A stretch of 64,000 nucleotides of DNA from Rattus norvegicus (GCF_036323735.1 NC_086028.1:23153001-23217000), one strand, 5' to 3'; positions 1-12,130 are shown, counted from the stretch's first letter. Program-made: numbers and translations. Notes: generated from the sequence alone by a model not told the origin.

Positions 1-1447
1 GCGATGCTTAAATGCCTCTTTATTTAGTGAAAGCAGTAGTGAAAGTGAATTCCCCAAGTCCAAACAATTGTTGACATATTTTGGACGGAACAGCAAATAG
101 TTGGGGTGGACTATATGAGTAGTGTTAAATGCAGCATACTATTTAAGGAGTACTGAGGAAGGATGGGTAACGGTGCCCTGACACTACGTCAATGCTGTCG
201 GTAAATTGACGGCTCTAATGAAGGGACTGGATTGAGACTCTGAGTCAGACAGCAAAGGTACGCAGGTACTGCTTACCTATTTCAAGTGAATTGTGACTTT
301 GTGAAGTGAAGCCCAGTTAGGTATTTCCTTAGTTGGATTCCCTGGCATTACATTTAATGGAATTCTTTTTGGATACTGATTAAAAAGACTTAATAAACAC
401 ATTGGGCTTTTGATCTTTAACCTCATTCTAATCCATGCTAAATCACTGCTTTGGAAATTCTATTTCATATCTTCGTACTTGAAACCATCAAACAGCCACT
501 CTGGCAAGTGCCATAAAACAGGAGTCAGCAGATGGAAGCCTCTATCTTTCTCACTCTTGGCTCCACACTGACCAGGGAAGTGAGCCTAGCTGCAATGTGA
601 GTTATAGATTATATAAGAGGCAAGAACTGCTAAGTTGATAAGTCAACAATATTGACTTTATATGAAAGAAAGTTTACACTTTTCCTTTGATCCAGGTTTG
701 ATCTAGCATGCCTGGGCAACAAGAGTGCTTTGCAAATCTCCAATGTGAGACAAAGAGAAGGCAATTGAATCCACAGGATGCTTAACCAGCACCCCCCCCA
801 TGGCCAGGGGAAATAATGAGATCAGGTAGTGACTATTCTACCCTTGGCTGAATGACCTCAGGCTCGTAGCTCATCTTCCCTGGCAGAAACTATTGAAAAC
901 TAACCAACCTCCAAACAGAACTTCAAAGAGACTCTTAGCTTGAAGCATATTTGGATATCATGAATATAATTTTAATGACTATTTCTGATCAATGCATGAC
1001 AGTTACTTGCTTTAAGGAAAGGTAATATTATATAGGCAGTATATAAAACATACAAATGAATAACTTCAAAAATCTATTAAACATCAATTGGTGAACTAAT
1101 GATTTCCATTTAATTACTCTTTGACATCTCCCCAAACGTGTATTACTTGTCCATAAATTTTTTCCTCTTTGAGTTGTTTTCAAATGCGATTCATGACTAA
1201 GATATATTAATTGTTTAGAAAATGTACTTGTGGAAAGACAACACAACTTAGAGTCAGTATTGAACCAGGGCTCTGCTTTTGCAGACATAATAAGCTTCAA
1301 AGATGAAATTCTGTATGAAGTTGTGCCTTAATCTGCCATTGAAATCTGAAGAATTTCCAGTGGATTTATATCTGCAGAACTACAATTGGTATCCCATTAT
1401 TTTTAAAGAAACTGAAGTTTCACACGGCCAAATGACTTTTCCTTTAG

Positions 1448-1448
<1 letters not shown>

Positions 1449-1487
<39 letters not shown>
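1449..1487. repeat. (TG)n microsatellite
   Basis: An uninterrupted TG dinucleotide run of about 19 units. It produces a Cys-Val run in a 78-codon plus-strand frame, which is not a gene. Confidence 0.97.
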
Positions 1488-1490
<3 letters not shown>

Positions 1491-3045
1491 GTGTACTCTC
1501 ACTCATTTTGCATTTTTCCCATGTCTTATGATAAACTAAATCATAAGTAAGAGAGGAAACACAAGACTATATAGTTGATAATAATTACATTGATGTATAT
1601 TTAAGTGTAAACATACAAATAAAGACTGACTTACTGAACATACAATTATAATATAAATATTTCACAACTTAACCCAGATGGATAGAATTTATTTTAAAAT
1701 AAATACAAATGTTTTTAAGCATCTATATACAATGGTGAATATCAATTGCGTTATCATAGTAGAATTTGAAAACACTTTTCACTGTTAGAATATTTTCCAA
1801 AAAAAAACAAATATAAATGACAAAAGGGCAATTTATTAATAGCAAAATCCTCTTCATTTAAGTTCCCAAAGTGTCTAGTCATAGAGTATTTTGTGAAAAA
1901 AATGCACAGAAAAATCAAAGGTCATAAGTTGAGGAGTGAGTTGATATGTTCAAAATGCATCTTTGATTTTATATTCATGCATAAATATGGCTACATGGAA
2001 ATAATTAACAGGCATTTGGCACAGTATTTTACCTTTGTAGACAAGGTATGACTTTAGATTCTGAAGCTTTCTAGAAATCCCTAATGGAGGTTTCAACCAG
2101 TTGAGTTCACATAAGCAACAGATAAACCCAAACTATCAGTTTTACAAACACTGTTGCTTTAGACACTTCTGGCATGAACTATGATTCCTCATAATGTGAA
2201 CTGGTTTGGGTTATGGTGAGACATGATTATTCAAGAATAATATTGTTCAGCTCACATTATCTTTTAAGATGATGCTATGATAAACCACACAGAAATACTG
2301 TGGTGATTTTTAAATAAGTAAAGTCACCAGCTGACAAAATATTTTATGTATTTTTAAGTCATTTCCCATGCTCAGAAGCAAACAAACAAAAACCCAAACC
2401 CTAAGTGCATGGCATAAATGAGGTAAAATACTTTGTGAACGGTGAGATCCACAGAACTCGGTGTTCAAACTAATTTTCAATATCACATATCCCCCACAAA
2501 CTCTCTGGTTAAGTACATTTTGGCATTTAAACACGCACTTTTGAAAGAGCAGGGTGTGATTGTCAGCAGTGCTGAAAGCTGGTCTTCTCAGAAGCATAAG
2601 TCAATAATCTGAAGAGAGGTTTATATTTTAGATGTTGTGTGTCAATTGTTTCTGTCAACATTGTTATTTGCCAGGAGAATCTGTCAGGTAGATATGATAA
2701 TATGACAGCTTCCAGCGTTGTCTCATGTATCAAAAAAGCATGTGTAGACCAAATACTCGTATATGTCAGAAATATAGAAAGGAAAGAAGAAGAAAAAACA
2801 AAGAATAAAACCTTAATGCCTATAGGATTTAGTTTTCACCCATATTAAAAGTTCAATCAATACCATTCAATTATTCAAAGGAAGGTGGGACATACAAAGA
2901 CAAGCTCTATTTAATATCACAGTTCTCTCCTCTCTGTAGCTGAAAATGTTCTTCCTCTGATCTCAGAATGTGAAATAGTGTTTATAATACTGATAGCGAT
3001 GCTGATTTTATTGTATATTAAACAAAACTGGAATCAGAATAAGCA

Positions 3046-3047
<2 letters not shown>

Positions 3048-3094
<47 letters not shown>

Positions 3095-3108
3095 CGCACA
3101 CACACACA
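3048..3108. repeat. (CA)n microsatellite
   Basis: About 30 CA units with two CACACG-type interruptions near the right end (around 3088-3096). The interruptions suggest an older, partly stabilised allele. Confidence 0.97.
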
Positions 3109-4625
3109 GGACAATCTCCTATAAGGACACATTAGGTTAAAGTAACAAGTACCATTTCTTCTTGCCCTATAGATTTACACTTTCCACCATTAAACACACC
3201 TAACAAGAAGATACAATGCCTGTGTCCCCTCTTCATACAGGTTCTATGAGCACCAGGTAGCAGCAGACAGCAGAGGCCTTGCTTTTGATCACAGGGGAAA
3301 CTTGCTTTCTATGGCAACTGAGAGGTTTCCATTTATATTTCAATAGTCACAGCATGGTCACCCTGAATTGGAATGGAAGGTAGAAAGTGGTTTTTGGGAA
3401 CCTTATGGACTGGCTTCCCCTATTTTAATATGATCCATTTCATGGAGTTGAGACACTGTTGGACTGAGCGAGAGACTATGGCTCTGGAAGGGAAAACAAA
3501 AGACAAGGGAATATACGAGTGGGCAGAAAATATCCATGACAGCCACTGAGGTGCTATGGTTACATTGCTGACTTGACTGATCTTTGAACACTGCACGTAT
3601 ATTGAAAGGTCATTCCTATAGAGGTTAACTGAGGAAGGAAAACCTAGGCGCAAGTGTTGGCCATGATTCTGAGGTCCCAGGATTAACAGTAAAAGGGGAA
3701 AAGGAGAAAGAGAGTCGAGCATGAGTATTTACTTCTTCGTCTGCTACTTTTCACATGTGTTGAGCTACGCCTTCATTTGACTTGGTCATTTATTTTGCCA
3801 TTACAAGAAGGAAGGAAACTCACATAACCACCACAAACTACTGAACTCTTTCCCCATTTTCATTATATTTATCATACCCAGACTAAGCTATTCATAAAAT
3901 TGCCTACATTACTAGATTAATAACTGGGATGTGTAAGAAAGAAGAACAACGTGATTATGATCGCTTAAACTCTCCATTTTGTGGTGTAGACTATGGGTTG
4001 TAGAGAATTTCTCAACGAGGATGCTATAGTAGGGCTCAGATGCGATGTATACATTTTAATGTGTAGGAATTGGTGGTTTTGTCATCTTTGGGAGATACTG
4101 GAAATGGATTTAAGGGCATTGAGATGAAAGGCCATCTTAATTTTTCTTGTCTGACATAAGTGTGATGACAGAAGGTTTGGATGAGTGCCACATGTACAAG
4201 GAAAGTATGAGAAGCAGAAATGGTGACATGATCTCACAGATACAGACGGGAAGTAGGATGATGACATCATAACTAAGACACACGGAGCAACCAGAAAACA
4301 AGCTTCAAAAAATGGGGGTTTATGGATGGCAGAATCCTACAAAAAGGAAATATGGTGATTATAAATCCACCAATTTATGACAATATTTTATAGTAGCCTA
4401 TAGCGATTAATGTGGAAAGCACAGTAAAGTTTTCCTTGTCATGCCATGAAACTATGTGTACTGATTTTACATATTACAGCATGGTCAATGTCATGATTTT
4501 TAATAATTTATAATGTATTCATTGTGATGTTACTGTTGTTACTGTCAAAACGTGACTTATAAATCTAACTCCCTGATACACACTTTCTGATATTTAGATT
4601 TTTTTTCCAATGTGGAAACGTTTAA

Positions 4626-4760
4626 TGAGAGAAGAGTAGAAGAGGGGAGAAGTAAAAGCCGGCCATGGGCATGTGGAGGGAATCGGGGAGGGGAATGGGG
4701 AGAGAAGGGACAAAGGGGAAGAGGGGAAGAGAGTAAAGAAGAGGAAGAGCAAGAGAGCTG
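4626..4760. repeat. Purine-rich (G/A) tract
   Basis: The plus strand is almost entirely G and A for about 130 bases, with one short break containing CCGGCCATGGGC near 4659-4670. It reads like the GA-rich 3' part of a decayed rodent interspersed repeat, but I cannot assign a family. Such homopurine tracts can form triplex DNA. Confidence 0.6.
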
Positions 4761-5129
4761 ATATTTAGGAATTTTATGTCCTTATTTTATTCCACTGTTC
4801 AGAACGGTGCATGAAAGTGCCGTTGATAACAATGATACTCAACAATGAGCTTGCCTCTTTTATTGTGAATGTTAAAATGAATTATTATGAAATTTCAAGA
4901 GATCCTTAGAGTAAATTCACTATAAGGTCTTTGGTAGGCACAAAAGATAATTTCTTTCCTCACCACTTAGGAGCCACATGAGTTTGAATCTATACAGTTA
5001 AAAGTATATTCTATTTTTAAACTACTTTGAAGATAATTTATAGCTATAGAGTTTTCTAATAATATTGAGATGCCCTTACATTTTTATGATAAGCTTAATT
5101 GGTCTTTTAATATTTTATTTGAAATGTAG

Positions 5130-6650
5130 TATCCTATCTGTTTACCAACATTCCATAATTCTCCTTTAATGATTTCATACTAGGTTATTATGAATTTTAG
5201 TGATTTCGACTCTCTTACCCAATTTTTTTCTCTTATCCCCTTACAGTTCCTGCTGAACCCCTTCTTCACAGGGATCCCCGTTCATCTTTCTTTTCTTTGT
5301 GTACCTGTATGATGTCTTGACTTTAGTTAGGATTGCCTGCATGAACATAAGTAGGATTTATTTACCGAGCATGGACAACTTATCAGTTGTTCCACCCCTA
5401 AACAAAATGATATTTCTCCTTGCAACCATTAGCTACCTATAGACCTTCATGGAAATTGGAATGGACCTTGCGAAGTCCCTTACCATGAGGGACGGAAGGT
5501 GAATGGTGGCAGTCTTATGCAGATCATATATGAGTAGCCACAGCTTTTGTGATTTCATGTCATTCTTCCCCATCCTCTGACTTTCACATTCTCTCTGCTC
5601 CGTCTTCTGTAACGTGCACATGCAATGGAACAAATGCCTCATTAAGGGCCCGTCACTCAGCACTCCCTTATGCTCCAAATTTAACCACTTGTGAAGCCAC
5701 CAAAGACTTCTTAGAAATAGACACATAGCTTAGATGGCCCTGTGATTTTCTTATTCTTCCACTTTCTTTTTCTTTTCTTCATTCCTCTGGTCCATATTTC
5801 TTATTCTGTCAATAACAAAGCTTGTTTATCCAAAATAGACTCACATAAGTATTTGGGAAATGTGTAGTTCTGAATATTTGTCAAGAGGGATCATTTATTT
5901 CAAGTTTATGTGGTTATTTTTAGTTAATCCAGTTCTGACCACATATATGTCTACAATAATTACTTGATGGTCTAGTGGAATTATGGTACTTCATTGTATT
6001 CTAATGCTCCTGGCTTAACTAGTATCAGCAAGCTAGTTAGGTTTCTAGTACCAAGCATGTATTCCTCCTACTGAATGGACTTCACATACAATTAGTTATC
6101 TATGGGCCCACCAGCAACACATGAGTGCATTTATTGCACCTTTATGAATAGCTTGCCTTGCTGACCATTATAGTTTATAAATGTTGCAGGTTGGTAGCAC
6201 TATTGATTTCTTCTGTCTCTTGGCATCTTTCTTAGTGTTTTCTGTACCATAGATGAGGAAAGAGGCTTTCAGGCTAGATGCAGCACCAACGATCCAAGTT
6301 CTGTGCCCAGAGTATGCACTGCCTTCAGAAATAGATCTCTGAAAGGAAGCTAAGGTCTGCAGTAACAATCTATATTTTTTTTTTTTTTTTTTTTTTGGTT
6401 CTTTTTTTTTTTTTTTTTTTTCTTTTTTTTCCGGAGCTGGGGACCGAACCCAGGGCCTTGCGCTTCCTAGGTAAGCGCTCTACCACTGAGCTAAATCCCC
6501 AGCCCCAACAATCTATATTTTTGACAGAGGTCAATTGGACTACCATGGCCAACCACTTGAGGGGACGCATCTTATACCTGATGCTGAGATCTTAGTTAGT
6601 TGACAGTCCTTACAAGGAGCACTGTCAGCCCAAGTACCATATATCCAAGT
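5130..6650 (-). mobile_element. L1/Lx LINE 3'-region fragments, minus strand, interrupted by an ID SINE
   Basis: Two blocks (about 5150-5740 and 5930-6650) resemble, on the minus strand, non-coding 3' sequence of old rodent L1 (Lx-type) elements. Recognisable stretches are the GTCTTGACTTTAGTTAGG segment near 5315 and the GGGCCCACCAGCAACACATG segment near 6103. There is no ORF2 coding sequence. The blocks may come from one element or from two. A younger ID SINE lies inside the second block. Assignment is from memory of the consensus and the exact subfamily is uncertain. Confidence 0.55.
6380..6506 (-). mobile_element. ID SINE (tRNA-Ala/BC1-derived), minus strand, with target-site duplication
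   Basis: The 75-base ID core (6432-6506) reads, on the minus strand, GGGGCTGGGGATTTAGCTCA and continues through the A and B boxes of the tRNA-derived internal pol III promoter. Its tail is a long oligo(A) interrupted by GAACC, appearing as T tracts at 6380-6431. An exact 16-bp duplication, AACAATCTATATTTTT, flanks the insertion at 6364-6379 and 6507-6522, showing L1-type target-primed insertion. The perfect duplication and nearly consensus core indicate a young rat copy. It sits inside an older L1 fragment. It is a retroposon, not a functional tRNA gene. Confidence 0.95.

Positions 6651-6652
<2 letters not shown>

Positions 6653-6695
<43 letters not shown>
6653..6695. repeat. (TG)n microsatellite
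   Basis: About 21 uninterrupted TG units lying between oppositely oriented L1-derived blocks. Confidence 0.97.
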
Positions 6696-6696
<1 letters not shown>

Positions 6697-6699
6697 ACC

Positions 6700-7250
6700 C
6701 CTCAAAGATGGCACCATATGCAATGAATAAGACCATCATAGAAAGTGCAAACTCGACACAATGCATATATTAATTGATCATGGTGATCCTAGCCTAAGGA
6801 ACACATTTATATTAAGACTTTTGCATCTAATGTAAAATGCATGGCTAAAGGAACACTGAGGAAGATGGTAGAAAGATTTTAAGAGCCAGAATACCAAAAG
6901 AGTTGTGAAACATTCTTTCCTAGAAATGGCCACATAAACAAGAGCAGTACAATGACCATACCAATAGACAATGCCAAAATAGAAGGGGAGGAATTGTACA
7001 GGGCCCCATATACCTACAAAGACCTACAAGAACTAATGACTGTTGGGAGAAGGAGAATTAGCCTGTCTCAAGGAGGAAATTCTGCATTTGTTAACCTATG
7101 TACAGTGGTCGCCTGAAAACTCTATCGACACAAACAAGAAAAAGTAGAATTAGCATGCCATAACATATTTATGTATACTTATACACACATATTCATGTAT
7201 CAATAATGGTAAAAGAAAAGAAGGGTATTAATTTGAGGTAGAGAAGGTAA
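6700..7250 (+). mobile_element. L1/Lx LINE 3' UTR fragment, plus strand
   Basis: The segment containing GGAAGATGGTAGAAAGATT (near 6862) followed by AAGAGCCAGAA, and the later AAGGGGAGGAATTGTACAGG block near 6983, resembles rodent L1 3' UTR in plus orientation. It ends with a short A-rich stretch near 7215-7225. Orientation is opposite to the L1 blocks immediately upstream. Subfamily uncertain. Confidence 0.55.
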
Positions 7251-7255
7251 GAGAA

Positions 7256-7662
7256 CAGTGTTTCTCAACCTCTGTGTCTCAACTCCTTTGGAACGTGAAC
7301 AACCTTTTCAAAGACCATTGGAAAACACATGTGTGCCATGGTACTCTGATCTTTGTACTTTTCCTGTCAGTGTTTAAAGCTTACTCATGCCCTATCTTAG
7401 CTTCTGCTTCTGAGGACTGGCTGGGTATCTGTGTGTTCGGTCAATTTATTTTACTCCCTACATGAGTTATATAGTCTACTTTTGTTATTTACATACTTTA
7501 CAAAATGTGTTATATTTACATTAGGATTCATACATTCATTACTTTCATTTAGCAGTGCCAAAATTATACTTATAAATTAATAATGAATATAAGTTTATGG
7601 TTGGGGGCTACCACAACGTGAGGAACATCATTAAAGAGTCAGAGCAGAAAACCAGAGAGTTA
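7256..7662. mobile_element. URR1-like hAT-Charlie DNA transposon, interrupted by an insertion
   Basis: The ends match the rodent non-autonomous hAT element URR1: CAGTGTTTCTCAACCTCTG at 7256 begins one side, and the TTTATGGTTGGGGGCTACCAC block near 7593, then GTGAGGAACATCATTAAAG, marks the other. URR1 is normally short and continuous, with GGAAAACACA running almost directly into ATATTTACATTA. Here about 175-180 bases (from 7331 to about 7509) are inserted at that junction. A short ATGTGT direct repeat at 7329-7334 and 7505-7510 flanks the extra DNA. There is no transposase coding capacity. Confidence 0.7.
7331..7491. repeat. 161-bp direct duplication, copy 1 (inside the URR1-like element)
   Basis: This segment is repeated at 8109-8269 with a constant offset of 778 and no gaps. 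I count four mismatches (at 7335, two near 7402-7404, one near 7434), about 97.5% identity. Copy 1 sits at the junction that splits the DNA transposon; copy 2 has no such transposon around it. The segment is not a SINE or LINE that I recognise. Confidence 0.95.
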
Positions 7663-8019
7663 GAAAGATTATGGCTTTTGCTTGTAATTTCTAGGACTGT
7701 CTTCCTATTCTTCTTAACTCCTGTAACACACTGAGCCTTTTAAAGTTTTTCTTGTGAGCCGAGAATCATTAATCAGGAAATGAGCTTCTCCATGTAGATT
7801 TTGTAAGGTTTAGCTTGGGAAAGAGTGGAAACTACATGATGATTTTTCATCCATAATTAAAAATGAGAGCTGTTATGTCCTATCACTTTTGAAAATGACT
7901 TTACTTAAATTTCTATTTTATCAGTCAATATGTACTCGATAAAGAACAGGTAGCTGATACTATTTTGCTGTTTTCTCTATCAATCATTATCTTGATACTG
8001 ATACATGTGTTCCAATGCC

Positions 8020-8095
8020 TTTGCTTTGTATGTTAAGCTTGTACATGCTAGACTGGCACTCCATCACTGAGCTATATTGCCTGACCTGTCACATA
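8020..8095 (-). mobile_element. Decayed ID-like SINE fragment
   Basis: The stretch GGCACTCCATCACTGAGCTA near 8055 resembles the complement of the ID/tRNA-Ala A-box region (CTCTACCACTGAGCTAAATC). Flanking parts are heavily mutated. It could instead be part of a B4 element, which carries an ID-related half. Confidence 0.5.
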
Positions 8096-8108
8096 TATTT
8101 GAATATTT

Positions 8109-8269
8109 GTGTACCATGGTACTCTGATCTTTGTACTTTTCCTGTCAGTGTTTAAAGCTTACTCATGCCCTATCGTTGCTTCTGCTTCTGAGGACTGGCT
8201 GGGTATCTGTGTGGTCGGTCAATTTATTTTACTCCCTACATGAGTTATATAGTCTACTTTTGTTATTTA
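8109..8269. repeat. 161-bp direct duplication, copy 2
   Basis: The partner of 7331-7491, at about 97.5% identity and in the same orientation. It is flanked on the left by a decayed ID-like fragment and on the right by AT-rich DNA. The match stops abruptly at both ends. Since copy 1 interrupts an older transposon, this copy is more likely nearer to the source, but that direction is an inference. Confidence 0.95.
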
Positions 8270-8648
8270 ACAATAGCTTTTATTTCATTTATACAATTGA
8301 TTTGACATTCAAAAATTTCAAGTCGGCTGTCAAAAACTCACCAAGCATAATTTATATACTTGTGTTGCTAACTGATTTGCATTACTTGAGAGTTCAAGGC
8401 CACTGATTGTACCCATTTTTCTTTTCCTTTTCCTGGATTCTGGGAGAGTCTCAGATCTGCCCTTCAGCTCACTAAATTCCACTTAAATTCTATTAAATAT
8501 TTTTGTTTGCCACATTTACTTTTAAATTTTAATAATTTTATTTTTCATTTTTGAGAGCTATACTCTTTTGAACTTTTCTATATCCACATCTTAATTTTCT
8601 TATAAGCTATGTTTTATGATTTTGATACCTTTAAAAATATTAAACATC

Positions 8649-8739
8649 GGGATTGGGGATTTAGCTCAGTGGTAGAGCGCTTGCCTAGCAAACACAAGGT
8701 CCTGGGTTCGGTCCCCAGCTCCAAAAAAAAAAAAAAAAA
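8649..8739 (+). mobile_element. ID SINE, plus strand
   Basis: A full-length ID element: GGGATTGGGGATTTAGCTCA followed by the A-box and B-box (GGGTTCGGTCCCCAGC) of the tRNA-derived pol III promoter, then a 17-base oligo(A) tail. It carries AAACACAAGGT where the consensus reads GCGCAAGGC, mostly CpG-type decay. I do not see a convincing target-site duplication. Confidence 0.93.
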
Positions 8740-9595
8740 CAAACACCTTACGCAATATTAATTTATATATATTAACTTAAGACTATATGTTTTTTGTTTA
8801 ACTGTCCATTAATTCAGACTGAAACATAGCTTTTTGATTATTTCCTGGCCTTAACAACACAATCTCATTTTTTTTTGTTTCAGTTGATGAGACTTCTAGG
8901 TTCTGATGAAGGAATACCTTCCCTTTGTTTGAGCTTTGCTTCATAAGCCAATGTAAACCTTTATTGTGGTTCCTTTGAACATATGTTGGTGAGACGTGGC
9001 TCGTTTAGCATGTTGTAGAAAGAAGATGTAGTTGTCCCAAATCAGCACTCTTTGAGACATTTTTCCTTATATTAACCTCATCCAGCATTCAATAATAAGA
9101 CTTAAATTTTTTATGTTATTATATGCATATCTCAGACAGGGTTTACCCCTGAAAGCACAGCATATGCTTTCATGATACTCATTTCCATTCACATCCCAAG
9201 CTGAGTTCCCATATGACCGAAGGAGCTCCTATGATTTTGTCAGTCATGCAATCAGAAGGCATCCGTACATCACTGCTTTTCTACTGCTGCTGCCACCGAG
9301 CTGAATTAGGACAGAATTTTAATAGTTATTCCCCAAGTCTAAACTAGCAAGGTAATCCAGAATGCACATTTCAGACATACGCATTTTAATATGTAAAAAA
9401 GTTTATATCTCTGAACTTCAATATTATGACATTGTATACTGTGTTATGATAGATCTATTTTCTTAAGAATAATACCTAAGGTAAGGCACCTAAACTATTC
9501 CTAAAGTGATTAAGAAGTAATGTCTGCTATTGTTCCTATTGTTTTCCTGGATGTTACCACTCACCAGCTGAATTATTTTCCTAAGTGCTAGGGAT

Positions 9596-9752
9596 TAAAT
9601 CTAGGAGGGAGTGGCGGGGGGAAGCACCCTCATAGGGGCAGGGAGTAGGAGGATGAAATAGGGGGTCTCTGGAGGGGAAACCAAGAAGGGGGATAATATT
9701 TGAAATGTAGATAAAGAAAATATCCAATAAAATATGAGAAAAAAAAGAACTT
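9596..9752 (+). mobile_element. L1 LINE 3' terminus, 5'-truncated, plus strand
   Basis: The last roughly 150 bases of a rodent L1: a G-rich 3' UTR tract (GGGGTCTCTGGAGGGGAAACC) followed by AATATTTGAAATGTAGATAA, then AATATCCAATAAAATATGAG and an A-rich tail. Only the extreme 3' end is present, typical of severe 5' truncation. Confidence 0.85.
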
Positions 9753-10552
9753 ACCTATTTCATCAGTTCTATACTCAAATATTAGTTTAACTAAACTCCT
9801 AGAGTTAAAGATCTAGGTTTCTGCAAATTTTCATTATTCATAAATAACACTATTTTTAACAACTGGGTAAAGAAAATTTTCACAAATCTTTGATTTTTCA
9901 TATGCATCTAAACCTTGAAACCTCAGGTTACACACTTTTGAAATGTCTTTCATGTATTTGGTAGTTTCCTGCTGACATAGCTCACAGTCCCTGTCAGAAA
10001 GAAGTGAGAACATTCTATTTTGAATACTTTAGTCCTGATTGCTCATCTTATCTAACTTCCTTCATAAGACAAATCATTGATATTGTCATTAAATGAGCCC
10101 ATACATACTTTTATGTGTGCCTCAAAAGTAGCTTTTCCTGTAGCAATCACGTTTCTTACCACATTCCTCCTCGAAAAGGGGCACCATTGCTGGTCAATCA
10201 GCAGAGACTCGTTACCCAAACAGCGAAGACAGATGTGGACTCGGAGCACCACAGACTATACTCCCCCACTTGAGAAACAACTGTGACTGATGGCTGCTAT
10301 TGGAAAGCGTATAAGTACTATTTTTCTTCAAAGAAGATGAAACAGAGAATGAATATGTTTTCCTTAGAACTTGAGACTCATTTTCACATAAGGACGAAAC
10401 AGATAATGGGAATGAATAAAATAGGCCCAGCATAAACAATGCAAGATATGTATTTTTCCTGTAGCAGAGGATCCAGTAATGCATTTAAAGCAGTGATTTT
10501 AAAACCATTTTTATTGATTTTAAAATGCCTTGTAATAAATTTCAAGATAATC

Positions 10553-10665
10553 TAGGGATTGGGTGTCCTCAATAGTAAGGTGACTGCCTAGCATAGAGAG
10601 GCCTGGTACAATCCCTGATAGCATATCAATCCCTGATACTACAAAAAAATAAATAAAAAGAAAAA
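10553..10665 (+). mobile_element. Old ID-like SINE, decayed
   Basis: GGGATTGGGTGTCCTCAATA, then GTAAGGTGACTGCCTAGCA and CCTGGTACAATCCCTGATA, keep the order and spacing of an ID core with many substitutions. It ends in an A-rich tail (AAAAAAATAAATAAAAAG). Confidence 0.65.
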
Positions 10666-11700
10666 GAAATTCAATATATTATTTTGGTTTAATAAATCCT
10701 AGTATTTATATGCATCAAAAGTGCTTTCAGTTTTAAAAAATACTATACTGAGTATAAATCCTTAGCAATTTTACTCAGACTGTAGTATAATGTAATTTAT
10801 ATACAATTTAAATGTTCAGAGCTTTGAGGATACTTAGAAGTAATTCTGCTATCATATATTTTTGATGTATCTGTATTTGATGACATTCATCGTGTTCAGA
10901 TAGACAGACAAAGTTGCCATTAATATTACCAGTTAGAGACGAAATTCACTTCAATGTACTACTGTACTCCTGATAGTTCTGATCTTCTTTTCGAATCTAT
11001 CTTAGAAAAAGGTATACAAAAAGTCTCTTAAAAAACATAAATTTTCCATCATTATAAGATTTTTGAATTATTTTACTTTTATTAGATATTGTGTTAAATC
11101 TAGCCTGACTGCCAGATTTTCTACAGATCTGTTGAATATCAGTAAGTTCACAATCTAATATATCCCGAGAATATCAGGCAATGCTAATAAACAACAGAGA
11201 AATCTTCCATAATCTACAGAACCCACTGAGCTTCCACTCACCATTCTAATCAAGGGTAACGTTCAACAAGTTTCTAATAATGACCATTGATATCCTCCGT
11301 TAACATTGGAAATACACACAAAGTTATGCTCCTGTGTACATTGATCTATGGGATGTGCATTAATTTTTAACAACAGAAAAGAAATCCTCTCAGAGATGCC
11401 TAATTGAATACTCACTAATTTAATAAGCCATTCAGTCACTGTAAGTGAGGTACAACACAAAGAAAGTAGCGGGCATATAAGGAGAAGTGCACCATGATGA
11501 TGCAGTGTCCAGGTCTAGATTTCATAGAGAGAAATCATGTGTTTTGACGAAGTCACAATGACGAAAGAATTGCAGGGAACGTGGAGGTAGAATAGAGATA
11601 ACAATGTCATTGGTTGTGGTGGAGACATATCTCACCAGTTCAGAAGAGAGAGATTTGGTTAACAGCACCCACCCATATCTGCTCAGTATGGACTTAACCC
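10666..11700. other. No recognised feature
   Basis: AT-rich sequence. I see no classifiable repeat, exon or RNA gene. The short open frames have no resemblance to known families. Confidence 0.5.
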
Positions 11701-11707
11701 TCACTCT

Positions 11708-11880
11708 AAGGGTGCTGGCATGCTCTTCTGGCTTTCACTGGCACCAGGCTTACACATGATGAATATACATACATGCAGTGCACACAGTCAAAACACTGAT
11801 TCACATAAATATAATGTATACATATTGTCCATATACATGCACACAGTCAAAGCACTAAATAATATAAAAATACAATGAAC
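11708..11880 (+). mobile_element. B3-type (B2-related) SINE 3' half, plus strand
   Basis: GCATGCTCTTCTGGCTTTCA and CTGGCACCAGGCTTACACAT correspond to the 3' half of B3 (consensus GATGCCCTCTTCTGGCCTCC, then GGCACCAGGCA). They are followed by the expected run of short CA/TA-rich sequence including ACATACATGCAG. The 5' tRNA-derived half is not evident. Confidence 0.7.
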
Positions 11881-12000
11881 CATAAATTATGGCATATAGT
11901 GCTATAGGAAAAGCCACACCTTACATACTAAAAGTACTCAACAACTGTCAGGTACCACTGTGAAAATTTTATCATGTAGCTTTAAAAACAGTATCATGGG

Positions 12001-12125
12001 TTGTGTCTCATAGGCAACGGAAGTTAAGAACAGAGAGAAGGAATTTGCCAACCGCCTCACTAATACTGAGCAGAGGAGGCTTAAACCTCGCCAGTGTTCA
12101 AGTCCATGTGCTTTATCTCTTCCTT
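12001..12125 (-). mobile_element. MIR SINE fragment, minus strand
   Basis: AAGTTAAGAACAGAGAGAAG, GAATTTGCCAA and the later CCATGTGCTTTATCT correspond to the reverse complement of MIR, where the run would be GTTAAGTAACTTGCCCAAG and GCCCATGCTCTT. Divergence is high, as expected for this ancient mammalian element. Confidence 0.65.
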
Positions 12126-12130
12126 TTCTA

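Larger units (their letters stand above)
1..5130. other. Mostly unannotatable AT-rich intergenic or intronic DNA
   Basis: I find no exon, RNA gene or clearly classifiable transposon here apart from the TG and CA microsatellites and one purine-rich tract listed separately. Open frames are all under about 100 codons, show no family resemblance and overlap on both strands, as expected by chance. Old, decayed repeats may be present but I cannot name them. Confidence 0.6.
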
